64,000 nucleotides of DNA from Anaerobranca gottschalkii DSM 13577 (GTDB taxonomy: Bacteria; Bacillota; Proteinivoracia; Proteinivoracales; Proteinivoracaceae): contig NZ_FOIF01000003.1 in the NCBI RefSeq assembly GCF_900111575.1, forward strand, positions 39,510 to 103,509, given 5' to 3'. How positions within the stretch are numbered: position 1 is the first letter of the stretch; each line of letters opens with the position of its first letter. The position numbers and the translations under genes were made by a program. Below, in pieces: positions 35,043 to 45,168 of this stretch. Under the pieces are notes generated by a model. That model had not been told where the DNA came from and did not search any database. It was given only the letters and a program-made list of their open reading frames with translations.

Positions 35043-38000
35043 ATGGGGATAGCTTTTAAGAGGTTGAAGAAAAGGATATTAAAAGAATTTCCAAAGAAAA
35101 AGTTAATTGGAGACATTATAATTCGAGATTCAGAATATGAGATTTTGCTGGATTATTTAAAAGATAAATGTAAAGCTTTAATTTATAGCAATGTAGAGAT
35201 TGGCAATGATCCTGTATTTGCAGTAGCCCTTGTTCAAGTTGGAATAAGATACTATGACGGAAATTTTTGGTCACATCTTACAAAGTTATTAGGAGTAAAA
35301 AAAATAACGGTAGAAGGACAAAGGCGGATAGGTGAAGCATTTTATAAAGTTCTTTATATTAATAATAAAGATTTTTTAAACAAAAGTGATAGGGTTAATA
35401 ACATATTGCTACATGGCTTCGTATCAGATTATTATGCCAATGCAATGTTTGATTTCTTTTTTAAGTATTATAACAATGATTTAGAAAGGGACTTATCCCG
35501 AAATAATAGGGAAATGATGAATAATTTGATTGAAGTAATAAAGAAAAATGACAATACTAGCAGAACTTATTTATTAGTAAAGCAAACGGCAAATGCCATA
35601 AAAGTTAACACCCGTGGAGGTAAAATAAGAATAAGAAGACTCTTAAATCTTATTGATAGAGCCTTTTGGGATGGAGTTACTCCGGAAAACCCAACAAGTC
35701 GTTTATCTATTTTGTTTAATCAATGGCTAGAGATATCAGACGAGTTTAATCAACAATATAACATATACCATAGTAACTCAAACAAAACTAAAGGGAAAAA
35801 AGCTTTTTCATCTCCCTATTTCAAATGTGATTTTAAAAATACTTCTTTTAAATTGGTTTTACCCACCCAGCTTATTAGGTTGGATTTTGAAGAAAAAGAA
35901 ATTCTTTGGCATATAAAATATTCTGATAAAGTTAAAGAAATAAAAAGCCATTTACAGGAAGCGATTACAGGATATAAAACAAAAGAGGTAGAGATTGAAG
36001 TTGAAAGGGAAAATATCTTTGATGAATTTATAATTGAACTATATTGTAAAGAAATGAGGTTAAAATTATTTAAAATTAAGGCTGATTGTATTAGATTTTA
36101 TGATAAAGATGGTGACTTTTTAGACTTAAGTAATAATCTGCCCAAAGGGGAAGTTTATGGATTTACAAGAAAAAATGATATACCAATATCCGATGCCTTA
36201 CTTGATAGTGAAGTAATAGATAATTTAATAAGATCATATTTTGAATTTGAAATTGGTGATGTAGTTAGACTTCCCGACGGCAGACCGATTTCAATTGGTA
36301 GAAAGCTTAAAGAAGGTTTACTTGAGAGGAAGGTTTTGGATGGCTGTTATGGAAAATACAATGGTTCATCTATAAAAATTTATAAAGAACCACCTAGATT
36401 ATTCCTAAAGATATTGCCCCAAAGGTCAGTTGGAACGATGATTGAAATAAATGGGGTAAGATATCGATTATTTGATGAAAAGACAATAAAGATAGAACTG
36501 GGAAATGCAAAGGGAGAACAGGGATATCTAATAAATTTAGGTGATTATGGTTGTACTAATGATGGTATATATACCGTTTATGTTGATGTACCCAATGATC
36601 GCACTAATCGTCTTTGGCAGTTTTTGCTTATAAATGGAATTAACTATCAATTTGAAGATGCACCATATATATTTCAATCTAAAGGAAAAATTAAGTTTAA
36701 TGAGGAATTGAATATTAAACCGGCAAATAAAAATCTTGAAAAAAATAATGATGAAAATTCTTTCAACTTTATCATTGAACCAGAATTAGAATATCTCCCC
36801 TTTACATATAAAGGGCAAGACTATGATATCCCGATTTACTTTGAAATTCCTTGTTTAAAATGGAAATTTCCTTCAGGAAAATGGAATGTAGAGAAGCCCG
36901 ATGCCATTTGGCATGGAGATGTACCTAATATTATCTATTTTAAATATCCAGAGAATAAATTAAAAATATTTATCGATGAACATTTAGATTTTAGTAATCA
37001 GTATCAGTATTTAACATTTAGTAAATCCAAAACAAAGGGGTATTTTGAATGTGATATAACCCGCTTTAAATCTTGGCTTAGCAGAGAAAAGGATTTTCGA
37101 AGAATTTATATTGACTTTTCCCAAAAGCCTTTAGAATTTTTAAAAATTATCACCTGTAGTGTTGTTGAATCCCATATCTTAAAATGGGATTATGAAAATG
37201 AAGAATTAGTATGTGAGTTAAATATAATAGGAAAAGCTAATTATTGTGCAGATTTAGTACTAATGGATACTAAAGAAAAAATAGTGGAAAAAATACCTAT
37301 AAACCAAGGTAAATTTGTTATAAAACAGTCCTTGAATAGTGGGTTATACAAAATAATTATCTATGAAGATGAGATTGATGATACAGGTTTTAGTAGTACT
37401 TTTTACTATAAGATAGGAGAATTTGAACACAAAATAATAAATCCCAATAATTTAGAAGGTAATAAAATGTTAATTAAGCATATTAAAAGGGATGAAGATA
37501 TATCATTTAAAATGGAACTTAATTGCAAATATTATATTTCTGATTTAAAACAGATTGATAAAAATAATTATAAAGGTCGACTAACTGTTGAAACAAAATA
37601 TGGAATAAAATACCTAGCAGAGGTAAAGGTACAAATTAATGATTTGGACAAGCTGCAATTTATTTCCCTTACATTTTTTGATGGACAAGATTATTTAGAG
37701 TTTTTATATGATAAAAAACGTCAAATTATTATTAAAGATGAAGAAAAAGGGCTTAAAAGTGGTGAGAGCTATAGAAGGTATGAATGCCTATACCCCGATG
37801 AATATTTATATATGGTTGAATATATAATTGAAAGGCAAAATTTAGCATCTAATAAGGTTACTCCTATAAAGGAAGAGAAATTAGTTGTTGAAGTGGAAAA
37901 AACTAAGGAAAAAGATCTATTAGATACACCAATATGTGCAACAGGATTAAGTAATTTCATTTGTAATGCCTTAAAGAAATCTGAAATTACTACAATAAGG

Positions 38001-38111
38001 GATATCGTAGATGGTGGTAAAAAAAGATTAGCCAAGGTACAAGGTCTTAACAAAAAGATGTTAAAAGAAATAGAATATCAGTTATATTCTTTAGGGATAA
38101 AAATAGATTAA
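35043..38111 (+). CDS. Large defence-associated protein with alpha-CTD-like C-terminal domain, unknown function
   Basis: This 1022-aa soluble protein has no enzyme motif that I can recognise. The N-terminal third is helical (VNNILLHGFVSDYYANAMFD), the middle is beta-rich with many strands, and a Lys/Glu linker leads to the last 65 residues. These read like the RNA polymerase alpha C-terminal domain (LDTPICATGLSNFICNALKK, then IRDIV, then KMLKEIEYQLYSLGI), a tandem helix-hairpin-helix DNA-binding fold. It ends 9 bp before the helicase gene, so the two form an operon. Partner position and size recall DruH of Druantia type III, which I cannot verify. The ATG at 35043 has GGGGGAG upstream. Confidence 0.7.
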   Translation: MGIAFKRLKKRILKEFPKKKLIGDIIIRDSEYEILLDYLKDKCKALIYSNVEIGNDPVFAVALVQVGIRYYDGNFWSHLTKLLGVKKITVEGQRRIGEAFYKVLYINNKDFLNKSDRVNNILLHGFVSDYYANAMFDFFFKYYNNDLERDLSRNNREMMNNLIEVIKKNDNTSRTYLLVKQTANAIKVNTRGGKIRIRRLLNLIDRAFWDGVTPENPTSRLSILFNQWLEISDEFNQQYNIYHSNSNKTKGKKAFSSPYFKCDFKNTSFKLVLPTQLIRLDFEEKEILWHIKYSDKVKEIKSHLQEAITGYKTKEVEIEVERENIFDEFIIELYCKEMRLKLFKIKADCIRFYDKDGDFLDLSNNLPKGEVYGFTRKNDIPISDALLDSEVIDNLIRSYFEFEIGDVVRLPDGRPISIGRKLKEGLLERKVLDGCYGKYNGSSIKIYKEPPRLFLKILPQRSVGTMIEINGVRYRLFDEKTIKIELGNAKGEQGYLINLGDYGCTNDGIYTVYVDVPNDRTNRLWQFLLINGINYQFEDAPYIFQSKGKIKFNEELNIKPANKNLEKNNDENSFNFIIEPELEYLPFTYKGQDYDIPIYFEIPCLKWKFPSGKWNVEKPDAIWHGDVPNIIYFKYPENKLKIFIDEHLDFSNQYQYLTFSKSKTKGYFECDITRFKSWLSREKDFRRIYIDFSQKPLEFLKIITCSVVESHILKWDYENEELVCELNIIGKANYCADLVLMDTKEKIVEKIPINQGKFVIKQSLNSGLYKIIIYEDEIDDTGFSSTFYYKIGEFEHKIINPNNLEGNKMLIKHIKRDEDISFKMELNCKYYISDLKQIDKNNYKGRLTVETKYGIKYLAEVKVQINDLDKLQFISLTFFDGQDYLEFLYDKKRQIIIKDEEKGLKSGESYRRYECLYPDEYLYMVEYIIERQNLASNKVTPIKEEKLVVEVEKTKEKDLLDTPICATGLSNFICNALKKSEITTIRDIVDGGKKRLAKVQGLNKKMLKEIEYQLYSLGIKID

Positions 38112-38120
38112 AGGGGGATA

Positions 38121-41100
38121 ATGATGGGTTTTTCACCGGTTGAAACATCAAAAACTTTAACAGAAAAATATATAAGGTATTTAAACACTATCTTTGAGAT
38201 AAAGGATCAAAATTATTCAAAGCATTTAAGAAAAATGTTAAAAGAAGAAAATTATTTCGCTAAAGGGCCTTATTTAGATGTTACAGATTCTTTTCAAAAA
38301 GGGAAAAGTATCTTAGATTTAATTGAAGAAGGGCTTTTAGCAAAAGGCTTTACCAAAATTAAATTACCCCATTCTAGACCTTTATATAAACATCAAGAAA
38401 AAGGAATAAGATTAATTGAAGGTAATAGAAACTTAGTTGTTTCTACTGGAACTGGTTCTGGTAAAACTGAAACATTTCTAATTCCCATCTTAAATCATCT
38501 AATACGTCAACATGAAAAGGGTAAATTAAATCCAGGGGTTCGTGCTTTGTTAATTTATCCAATGAACGCCTTAGCCAATGATCAAATAGAAAGGTTAAGG
38601 GAACTTTTAGCAGATTACCCGGAGATTACTTACGGTAGTTATACAGGGCAAACAAAAGAAAAAAAGCAAGAAGCTTTAGCAGAATATAAAAGGTTGAACA
38701 ACAATAATTTGCCTAAAAGCAATGAATTGATATCAAGGGAGGAAATAAAGGAAAACCCTCCCCACATTCTAATAACTAACTATGCAATGCTTGAATATTT
38801 AATGATTAGACCTAATGATAATGTGTTTTTTGATGGTCCCTTTTCCCATAATTGGAAGTTTATTGTGTTAGATGAGGCCCATGTTTACAATGGTGCTACT
38901 GGAATAGAGGTAGCTATGTTACTAAGGCGTTTAAAGGCAAAATTAAGAAAGGAAGACTTAAGATATATTTTAACAAGTGCAACATTAGGGGAAGAAAAAG
39001 ATAACAAAGATGTAGCGGCATTTGCAGAGAAATTATGTGATAGTGTCTTTGAAGAAAAAGATATAATAAGGGCAGAGAGGGAAAATTTAGAAACCTTCAA
39101 AGAAAGGACAACTTTACCAGTAGATTTTTACAACAAAGTCGCTGGGATGATAAATAAAAATGAACCGGAAGATAAAATAATCCAAGAGATCAATAAATTA
39201 ACTGGGAATTCTTTTTCTGGGAAAAAAGAAGAAGTGATTTATGATGTTGTATTACATGATAATAATTATTGGGAGATAAGGAGAAATTTACAAAAGGTAT
39301 TAACAGTTAAAAGTTTAGCAAAAGCCATGGGTTGGGAAGAAAAGGAAGTTGAAAATTTTGTTACCGTTGCATCAATAGGTGAAAAAAATGGTGTTTCCCT
39401 GTTTAATGCCCGTTATCATATGTTTTTAAAGGCAACAGATGGAGCCTTTATAACATTAAGTCCTAGTAGTAAATTGTTTTTGACTAGAAAAGAAGAACAT
39501 TTTGAAGACAATGGAGAAGAATATAAGGTCTTTGAAATTGCAACATGTTCTTCTTGTCATAGTATTTATTTAATAGGCAAAGAAGAGGATAATTATTTAA
39601 AACAAATAAGCTATGTAGATGAAGAAAATATAAGGGAAGCATATTTATTAGGTGACAGCTATTATGATACTGATGAAGAAAATTTATTATCAGAAAATAA
39701 TATCGATGTACAAGAACTAGAATTATGTGGAAGATGTGGCTTTATATGTGAACCAGAATTAGAACTTAAAAAGAGATGTGGTCATGATAAAAGGTATTTT
39801 GTAAAAGTACTAAAAGCTAAAAAAAGTAAAAGAAAAAAAGAAAAACAAAATCAAAATCTGACAAAATGCTTAAGCTGTGAAAACACAAATAATGCAGGGA
39901 TTTTAAGGCTATTCTTTACAGGGCAGGAAGCGGTAACTAGTGTAATAGGGACATCTTTATTTGAAGAATTACCAGGATATGAGGTTAAAAAAGAAGTAAC
40001 TAAAATTGATGATGATACAGGATTTAGTATTACATTAGATTATGAAAAGGAAACGCTAAAAAATATAGCAAAACAGTTTATAGCCTTTTCCGATAGTAGA
40101 CAAGCAGCAGCCTTTTATGCATGTTATTTAGATCAAACCTATCGTAATATTTTATACAAAAGATTAATTACTGAAACATTGAAAGATGAAGAGTATTCCA
40201 TAAGGGGTAAAGCATTTGACGACTTTGTATATGACTTAACTGCTCAGTTCGTTAATAAGAAAATAGGTGATAGAACTGAAGATTCATTAAAAAAAGAAGC
40301 ATGGAAGGCAGCATTGAAGGAACTAGTAGAAAGCAGAAACAACTATTCCCTTTATGGACTAGGCTTAATGGGTATTTCTATAGCAGATGATGGAATAAAT
40401 GAAAATCCAAGATTTAATTTAAGCAAGAGGGATGTACAAAATATCATCAATGTCCTTATATTTGGAATGATAGGAAACGGAGCATTACATTACGCGGAAA
40501 ACCTAAATAAAGATGATATAGAGTTTTTTGTTTACAATGGGATAGAACATTCATATACTTATTCTGATTCAAATCCGAAAAAGTATGTTAATTCCTTTAT
40601 TCCTTCTAGCGAAAGTTATAGTAATAGAAGATTAGATTATATATACAGGGTTATGAAAAAAGGGGGATATGATTTACCGAGGGAAACAATTGTAAAAATT
40701 TTAACTTCCATATGGGATAATTTAAATAAATTAAATATATTGAAATGTATTGATGGAAAATATAAAGTTGATACAAGTAAATTGGTAATTACAGCGGGAG
40801 GACAGTGGCATATTTGCTCAAAATGTAAAAAAGTGACTATGCATAATGTCCATGGAGTTTGTCCTACATATAGATGTGATGGGGAATTAAAAGAAGTTAA
40901 TTTAAAAGAGATTTTTGCAGACAATCATTATTACAGAATTTTTCAAGAATTAGATATAAGGGAACTAAGGGTAGTAGAACATACTGCACAACTTAATAAA
41001 GAAATGGCATATGAATATCAGCGAAAATTTAAAAATAAAGAGATAGATGTACTAAGTTGTTCAACTACCTTTGAAATGGGTGTAGATGTAGGAACTTTAG

Positions 41101-42833
41101 AAACGGTATTTATGAGGAATATGCCTCCTTCACCGGCAAACTATGCCCAAAGGGCAGGTCGTGCAGGTAGGAGTAAACAAGCAGCAGCTTATTCGGTAAC
41201 TTTCTGTAATAGAAGTTCCCATGACTTTTATTTCTTTAATAAACCAGAAGAAATGATTAGGGGAAGAATTGATCCACCGAAATTTAAAATAGAAAATGAA
41301 AAAATAGCGATAAGACATCTCTATGCATCGGCATTGTCTTTCTTCTGGAAAAAATATCAGCAATATTTTGCATCAGTTTCCCAGATGATTGAAAAATTAG
41401 ATGGATATCAATCGGGGTATGATTTATTAAAAATTTATCTAAAAACAAAGCCTAATGATTTAGCAAAATTTTTAGAGTCATTTTTACCAAAGGTTTTAGT
41501 TGAAAAGTTTGATATTAAAAATTATGGTTGGGTAAAAAGTTTAATAAATGAAGAAGAAGGTGAGGAAGGAGTTTTTACAAAGGCAGTTAAAGAGTATGAA
41601 TACGAAGTATCTGTCCTTGTAGAAGCCCGGGAATATGCTTTTAGAGAGGGGAAAAAATCAGATTATTTAACAGAAAGAATAAGGGCATATAAAAGAGAAG
41701 ATATATTGAGTTTTTTATCTAGGAAAAATGTATTGCCAAAATACGGTTTTCCCGTTGATACCGTTGAACTTTTTATATTAGATAAAAACAATAACTTAAA
41801 ACTAGGTCTTCAATTGCAACGGGATTTAGCGATGGCCATATCGGAATATGCCCCTGATTCGCAAGTAATAGCCAATGGTAAATTAATTACAAGTAGATAT
41901 ATCAAAAAAATTCCTTCATTAAGTTGGAAGCAATATGACTTTATTACATGTGAATGTAATACTTTAAATATCGATCAGCATATAGAAAATACTGAAGAAA
42001 AGAAGTCTAATCTAAAGGAATGTAAACAATGTGGAAAAAATTTAGACCAATCTAGAAAAGAAGTATTTTTAATACCCCAGTTTGGATTTGAAGCAGATGG
42101 AGATAAAATAAAAAAACCTGGACTTAAAAAACCTGAAATGAGTTATAGGGGAGAAATAGTTTATGTAGGATATAAAACCGATATTGAAGTAAAGAATTAT
42201 AAAATTGGTAATGGCGAGGTAAGTTTGTATTTCAGTCAACATGATGAATTAGCTGTTCTAAATAGATCTGATTTTTTCGTCTGTGAAGAATGTGGCTACA
42301 CTCTATTAGATGACTGGGAACCTAAGAAAATAAAACCTAAAATTAAACACAAAAAACCTACAGGACATAATTGTAGCAATGATAAGTTAAAGAAATATGC
42401 ATTAGGATATAGATTCGAGACAGATGTTGTAAAACTTAGATTTTTGAATTATGAGCTAGTAAAACAGGAAGAAGGATTGTCATTGTTATATGGTATTTTA
42501 AGGGGAGTATGTAATTACCTAAATATAGAAGAAAAGGATATCTACGGAACCTTAAGTTATTATCTAAATGAATACAATAAGAAAAGCAATATTGAATTAA
42601 TACTTTATGATAAAACACCGGGAGGAGCAGGTCACGTAGCTAGAATCAATCAAAAAGAAGTCCTAGAAGGTATTTTCCAGCAAACGTTAAAACTTATGGA
42701 ACTATGCAACTGTGGTGGTGAGAAAAAAGATTCATCATGCTATGCCTGCCTAAGAAACTATTACAACCAAAAAAATCATGACATATTAAAAAGAAGCTAT
42801 GTCATTGATTTTTTGAAAGGATTGTTGGAGTAG
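38121..42833 (+). CDS. Large DEAH-box helicase with DUF1998-type C-terminus (DruE/MrfA-like)
   Basis: This is a 1570-aa superfamily 2 helicase. Walker A TGTGSGKTE is at about residues 110-118, LDEAH at about 250-254, TSAT at about 285 and motif VI QRAGRAGRS near 1010. A large insert with several CxxC pairs (TCSSCHS, LCGRCGF, KCLSCE, ICSKCK) lies between the motor lobes. The C-terminus has YDKTPGGAGHV and CNCGG...CYACLRNYYNQ (about 1528-1550), typical of DUF1998 proteins such as MrfA/YprA, DrmB and DruE. The fused helicase-DUF1998 form and its large partner favour a Druantia-like system over DISARM. Another ATG follows at 38124; either may be used. Confidence 0.85.
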   Translation: MMGFSPVETSKTLTEKYIRYLNTIFEIKDQNYSKHLRKMLKEENYFAKGPYLDVTDSFQKGKSILDLIEEGLLAKGFTKIKLPHSRPLYKHQEKGIRLIEGNRNLVVSTGTGSGKTETFLIPILNHLIRQHEKGKLNPGVRALLIYPMNALANDQIERLRELLADYPEITYGSYTGQTKEKKQEALAEYKRLNNNNLPKSNELISREEIKENPPHILITNYAMLEYLMIRPNDNVFFDGPFSHNWKFIVLDEAHVYNGATGIEVAMLLRRLKAKLRKEDLRYILTSATLGEEKDNKDVAAFAEKLCDSVFEEKDIIRAERENLETFKERTTLPVDFYNKVAGMINKNEPEDKIIQEINKLTGNSFSGKKEEVIYDVVLHDNNYWEIRRNLQKVLTVKSLAKAMGWEEKEVENFVTVASIGEKNGVSLFNARYHMFLKATDGAFITLSPSSKLFLTRKEEHFEDNGEEYKVFEIATCSSCHSIYLIGKEEDNYLKQISYVDEENIREAYLLGDSYYDTDEENLLSENNIDVQELELCGRCGFICEPELELKKRCGHDKRYFVKVLKAKKSKRKKEKQNQNLTKCLSCENTNNAGILRLFFTGQEAVTSVIGTSLFEELPGYEVKKEVTKIDDDTGFSITLDYEKETLKNIAKQFIAFSDSRQAAAFYACYLDQTYRNILYKRLITETLKDEEYSIRGKAFDDFVYDLTAQFVNKKIGDRTEDSLKKEAWKAALKELVESRNNYSLYGLGLMGISIADDGINENPRFNLSKRDVQNIINVLIFGMIGNGALHYAENLNKDDIEFFVYNGIEHSYTYSDSNPKKYVNSFIPSSESYSNRRLDYIYRVMKKGGYDLPRETIVKILTSIWDNLNKLNILKCIDGKYKVDTSKLVITAGGQWHICSKCKKVTMHNVHGVCPTYRCDGELKEVNLKEIFADNHYYRIFQELDIRELRVVEHTAQLNKEMAYEYQRKFKNKEIDVLSCSTTFEMGVDVGTLETVFMRNMPPSPANYAQRAGRAGRSKQAAAYSVTFCNRSSHDFYFFNKPEEMIRGRIDPPKFKIENEKIAIRHLYASALSFFWKKYQQYFASVSQMIEKLDGYQSGYDLLKIYLKTKPNDLAKFLESFLPKVLVEKFDIKNYGWVKSLINEEEGEEGVFTKAVKEYEYEVSVLVEAREYAFREGKKSDYLTERIRAYKREDILSFLSRKNVLPKYGFPVDTVELFILDKNNNLKLGLQLQRDLAMAISEYAPDSQVIANGKLITSRYIKKIPSLSWKQYDFITCECNTLNIDQHIENTEEKKSNLKECKQCGKNLDQSRKEVFLIPQFGFEADGDKIKKPGLKKPEMSYRGEIVYVGYKTDIEVKNYKIGNGEVSLYFSQHDELAVLNRSDFFVCEECGYTLLDDWEPKKIKPKIKHKKPTGHNCSNDKLKKYALGYRFETDVVKLRFLNYELVKQEEGLSLLYGILRGVCNYLNIEEKDIYGTLSYYLNEYNKKSNIELILYDKTPGGAGHVARINQKEVLEGIFQQTLKLMELCNCGGEKKDSSCYACLRNYYNQKNHDILKRSYVIDFLKGLLE

Positions 42834-42835
42834 TT

Positions 42836-43703
42836 GTTCCCTGCCCAGTTATTGGTTGTGATTTTGTTGCACCGCAAATGACAGCAAAAGGATTAAACCT
42901 TGACAAAAGTAAAGGAAGTCTGTCCGATTACCTTTGCCCTAAACACCAAATTTATATCTCCCCTTCGACTTTCGAATATCAAGAACCGACTACATCATTG
43001 CTATGGCCAGAAGACAAAGAAAAAGCTATTCAGATCTCCCAAAAAGGGAAGCGGACCTGGAGTAGAATGGGTAGAGAAAGAGATGAGGATTCCTTAGTAT
43101 GGAATGTATTTAGATATTTAGAAAGAAATGGACTGTTGAATAAATTTTTAGAGGAGTATTTAGATAAAAGTGGTATTACAATGATAGCAAGGTTAGGGGC
43201 TTTAGAAAAAATAGTTTACTGGTCTGTAGATATAGAAATAATGGATATATGGGAAAAGTTGTCAAAAGCTCGGGAAAACCTTGGAGAAAATCCTTCCTAT
43301 GGCTCTGAGCCTGATAACACCAGCTCCCTCTAAAATTCCCACTTATTATAATAATCATAAAGGTATCTTCAAAAAAAGTCTAACAGATGTCGTTGACCGA
43401 AATGGAATAGGTTATGAATTGATGCGATATTTCTTGTTAGGGGAAAAATTAAAGGAATTTCACAATAATAGACGATTATTTATAGTATCCATCACAAGGG
43501 ATGGTTTAAATGATGATCTAGAAAAACGGGTAAATGATTTCTGTTATAGAAGTGATTACTGTAGATTGACTTGGAATCAGTTGTATTCCTTTATTGAAAA
43601 AGAAAGTGTTGTTAATATGATTGATAAAAAAATATTGCTTCATTATCTCAAAGGCAAAACCCTTGGTTATAACAGAGAAGGACAACTTCGCACACTTTTG
43701 TAA
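42836..43703 (+). pseudogene. Broken nuclease-like gene (PD-(D/E)xK remnant)
   Basis: Two reading frames carry what looks like one gene. Frame 1 (42836-43333) holds PCPVIGCDF, RERDEDSLVWNVFRYLE and SEPD. Frame 2 (about 43314-43703) holds IGYELMRYFLLGEKL and a Lys-rich end. In intact PD-(D/E)xK nucleases SEPD is soon followed by an E-A-K motif; here the sequence breaks off after SEPD and resumes in another frame without it, so a deletion and frameshift removed the active site. The first frame also runs into the helicase gene end with no good start codon. The nuclease reading is an inference from motifs. Confidence 0.6.
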
Positions 43704-43788
43704 AGGGGATTGTATTGAAATAAGATGAAAAAATTGTCTGTTTAGATGTATAATGATTGTATAGAAACCTTGGAAAGTTGGAGGGAAT

Positions 43789-44499
43789 ATGAAAGGATTT
43801 GAAGAACTTTTAAAAAAGATTAAAGAAGAAGCACCTAATATAGATTTAGATAAGCTGGAGTCCTTTGATTCATTTATGTTAGCTTTAAATGATGTATTAG
43901 AAGAATATAAAGAAAAGATATATAAATCCTTTTTAGAAGAACTTCAAAAACAAAAAAATACAACTGAGTACACCCATGCCAATAAGGAAAAAAGGGAAAT
44001 AATAACATCAACGTCTAAACTAGAGAATAATTTAGAAACTAATGAACTAAATGAAGAAAATAAATTTAGGATAAAGGCAAATTATCAAAAATATCGGGCA
44101 AACAAGGATGTAGAATATACTCTTTATGAAAATTTCACCCATAAAAGACCTTATGGCTTTAAACTCAAAGATTATCCATTTATAGTAGCTGCCACATGGA
44201 AGGATGTTTTAATAAAAACATGTGAAATTTTTATGGATCTCGATGAAAACAAGTTTTTGTCCTTTGCGAATTATCCTAACATGAACGGTAAAAGAAAGAA
44301 AATCTTTTCTCTAACACATAACTCAATGAGAGCTCCTAAAAAAATTGGTGATAAAATTTATATTGAAACTAATCTAAGTGCAAATTCTATACGAGATTTG
44401 ATAATAAAGCTCCTTAAAGAGTATAACTTTGAAGTTACTGACTATAAAGTATATTTTAGAGCAGATTACACTAATTTAAATGATAAGAAAAATAAATAG
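43789..44499 (+). CDS. Unrecognised protein in the defence island (236 aa)
   Basis: The N-terminal 80 residues are highly charged and helical (EELLKKIKEEAPNIDLDKLE), followed by a low-complexity linker. A conserved-looking C-terminal domain (about 105-236) contains HKRPYGFKLKDYPF, TWKDVLIKTCEIF and IYIETNLSANSIRDLI. I have the impression that this C-terminal pattern recurs in proteins of restriction and defence loci, but I cannot name it. TTGGAGGG precedes the ATG. No catalytic motif is evident. It is probably part of the module centred on the helicase. Confidence 0.65.
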   Translation: MKGFEELLKKIKEEAPNIDLDKLESFDSFMLALNDVLEEYKEKIYKSFLEELQKQKNTTEYTHANKEKREIITSTSKLENNLETNELNEENKFRIKANYQKYRANKDVEYTLYENFTHKRPYGFKLKDYPFIVAATWKDVLIKTCEIFMDLDENKFLSFANYPNMNGKRKKIFSLTHNSMRAPKKIGDKIYIETNLSANSIRDLIIKLLKEYNFEVTDYKVYFRADYTNLNDKKNK

Positions 44500-44583
44500 A
44501 ACATAAACTCTAATATCACATAGAGTATTAAATTGACAAGGTTTTACTGATTAGATAAAAAGAAGAACAAAGGAGAAATGATA

Positions 44584-45168
44584 ATGATATTTGCAAAAAA
44601 CACTCCGAATAATATAGGAATAGCTATTTATGGAGACTTTTTAGATTTTGAAAATCTATATAATGCATTACATAATGTCGTGGGTGAGGAAAATGAATTT
44701 GCAGGATATAATTCAGCCCGGATTAGAGTACTAGGATTATGCTACGACATACGCCACGGACTTATGGGAGGATTGGGGTATGAATTTGTAGACAATGGAT
44801 TAGATGAAGACAAAAAAAGGCGTATGGAGTTATTGGCTCCTGACAAAAACATATACTTAAAGATAAATGTACTATGGCCAGAAATGTTATTTATCATGCT
44901 TGCCTTAAATGACTTTCTGGAACTTTATGCTAAAAAGAAGTCAAAAACAAAATACAGCACTAATTTGTATGCTGAACCAAAGGTGAGTTGGGATAATTCA
45001 ATTGCCCAGGTAAAAATGTTGCAGGCAGCAGTAGCTGAATGTTTGAAAGGAACAATTTCAGAAACTGCCTATGGAAGATTATTAAATGTAATGAATGACA
45101 GGTATGTGTCTTGCCATGGGTATTTAACCCAATATATCGATATACTTAATAAAAAATTATTAAAATGA
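44584..45168 (+). CDS. DUF6904-like protein
   Basis: This 194-aa soluble protein begins IFAKNTPNNIGIAIYGDFLD and contains RIRVLGLCYDIRHGLMGGLG and VLWPEMLFIMLALNDFLELY. I place it with moderate confidence in the DUF6904 family of uncharacterised Firmicute proteins. Two ATG codons exist at 44578 and 44584; the second is better spaced from AGGAG (44571-44575). Its stop overlaps the start of the next small gene by ATGA, so the two are translationally coupled. Confidence 0.65.
   Translation: MIFAKNTPNNIGIAIYGDFLDFENLYNALHNVVGEENEFAGYNSARIRVLGLCYDIRHGLMGGLGYEFVDNGLDEDKKRRMELLAPDKNIYLKINVLWPEMLFIMLALNDFLELYAKKKSKTKYSTNLYAEPKVSWDNSIAQVKMLQAAVAECLKGTISETAYGRLLNVMNDRYVSCHGYLTQYIDILNKKLLK

Noticed and set aside
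35043..42833. DISARM as the identity of the helicase module
   Set aside because: There is no drmMI/drmMII methylase and no drmC-type PLD gene, and the helicase and DUF1998 parts are fused in one protein.
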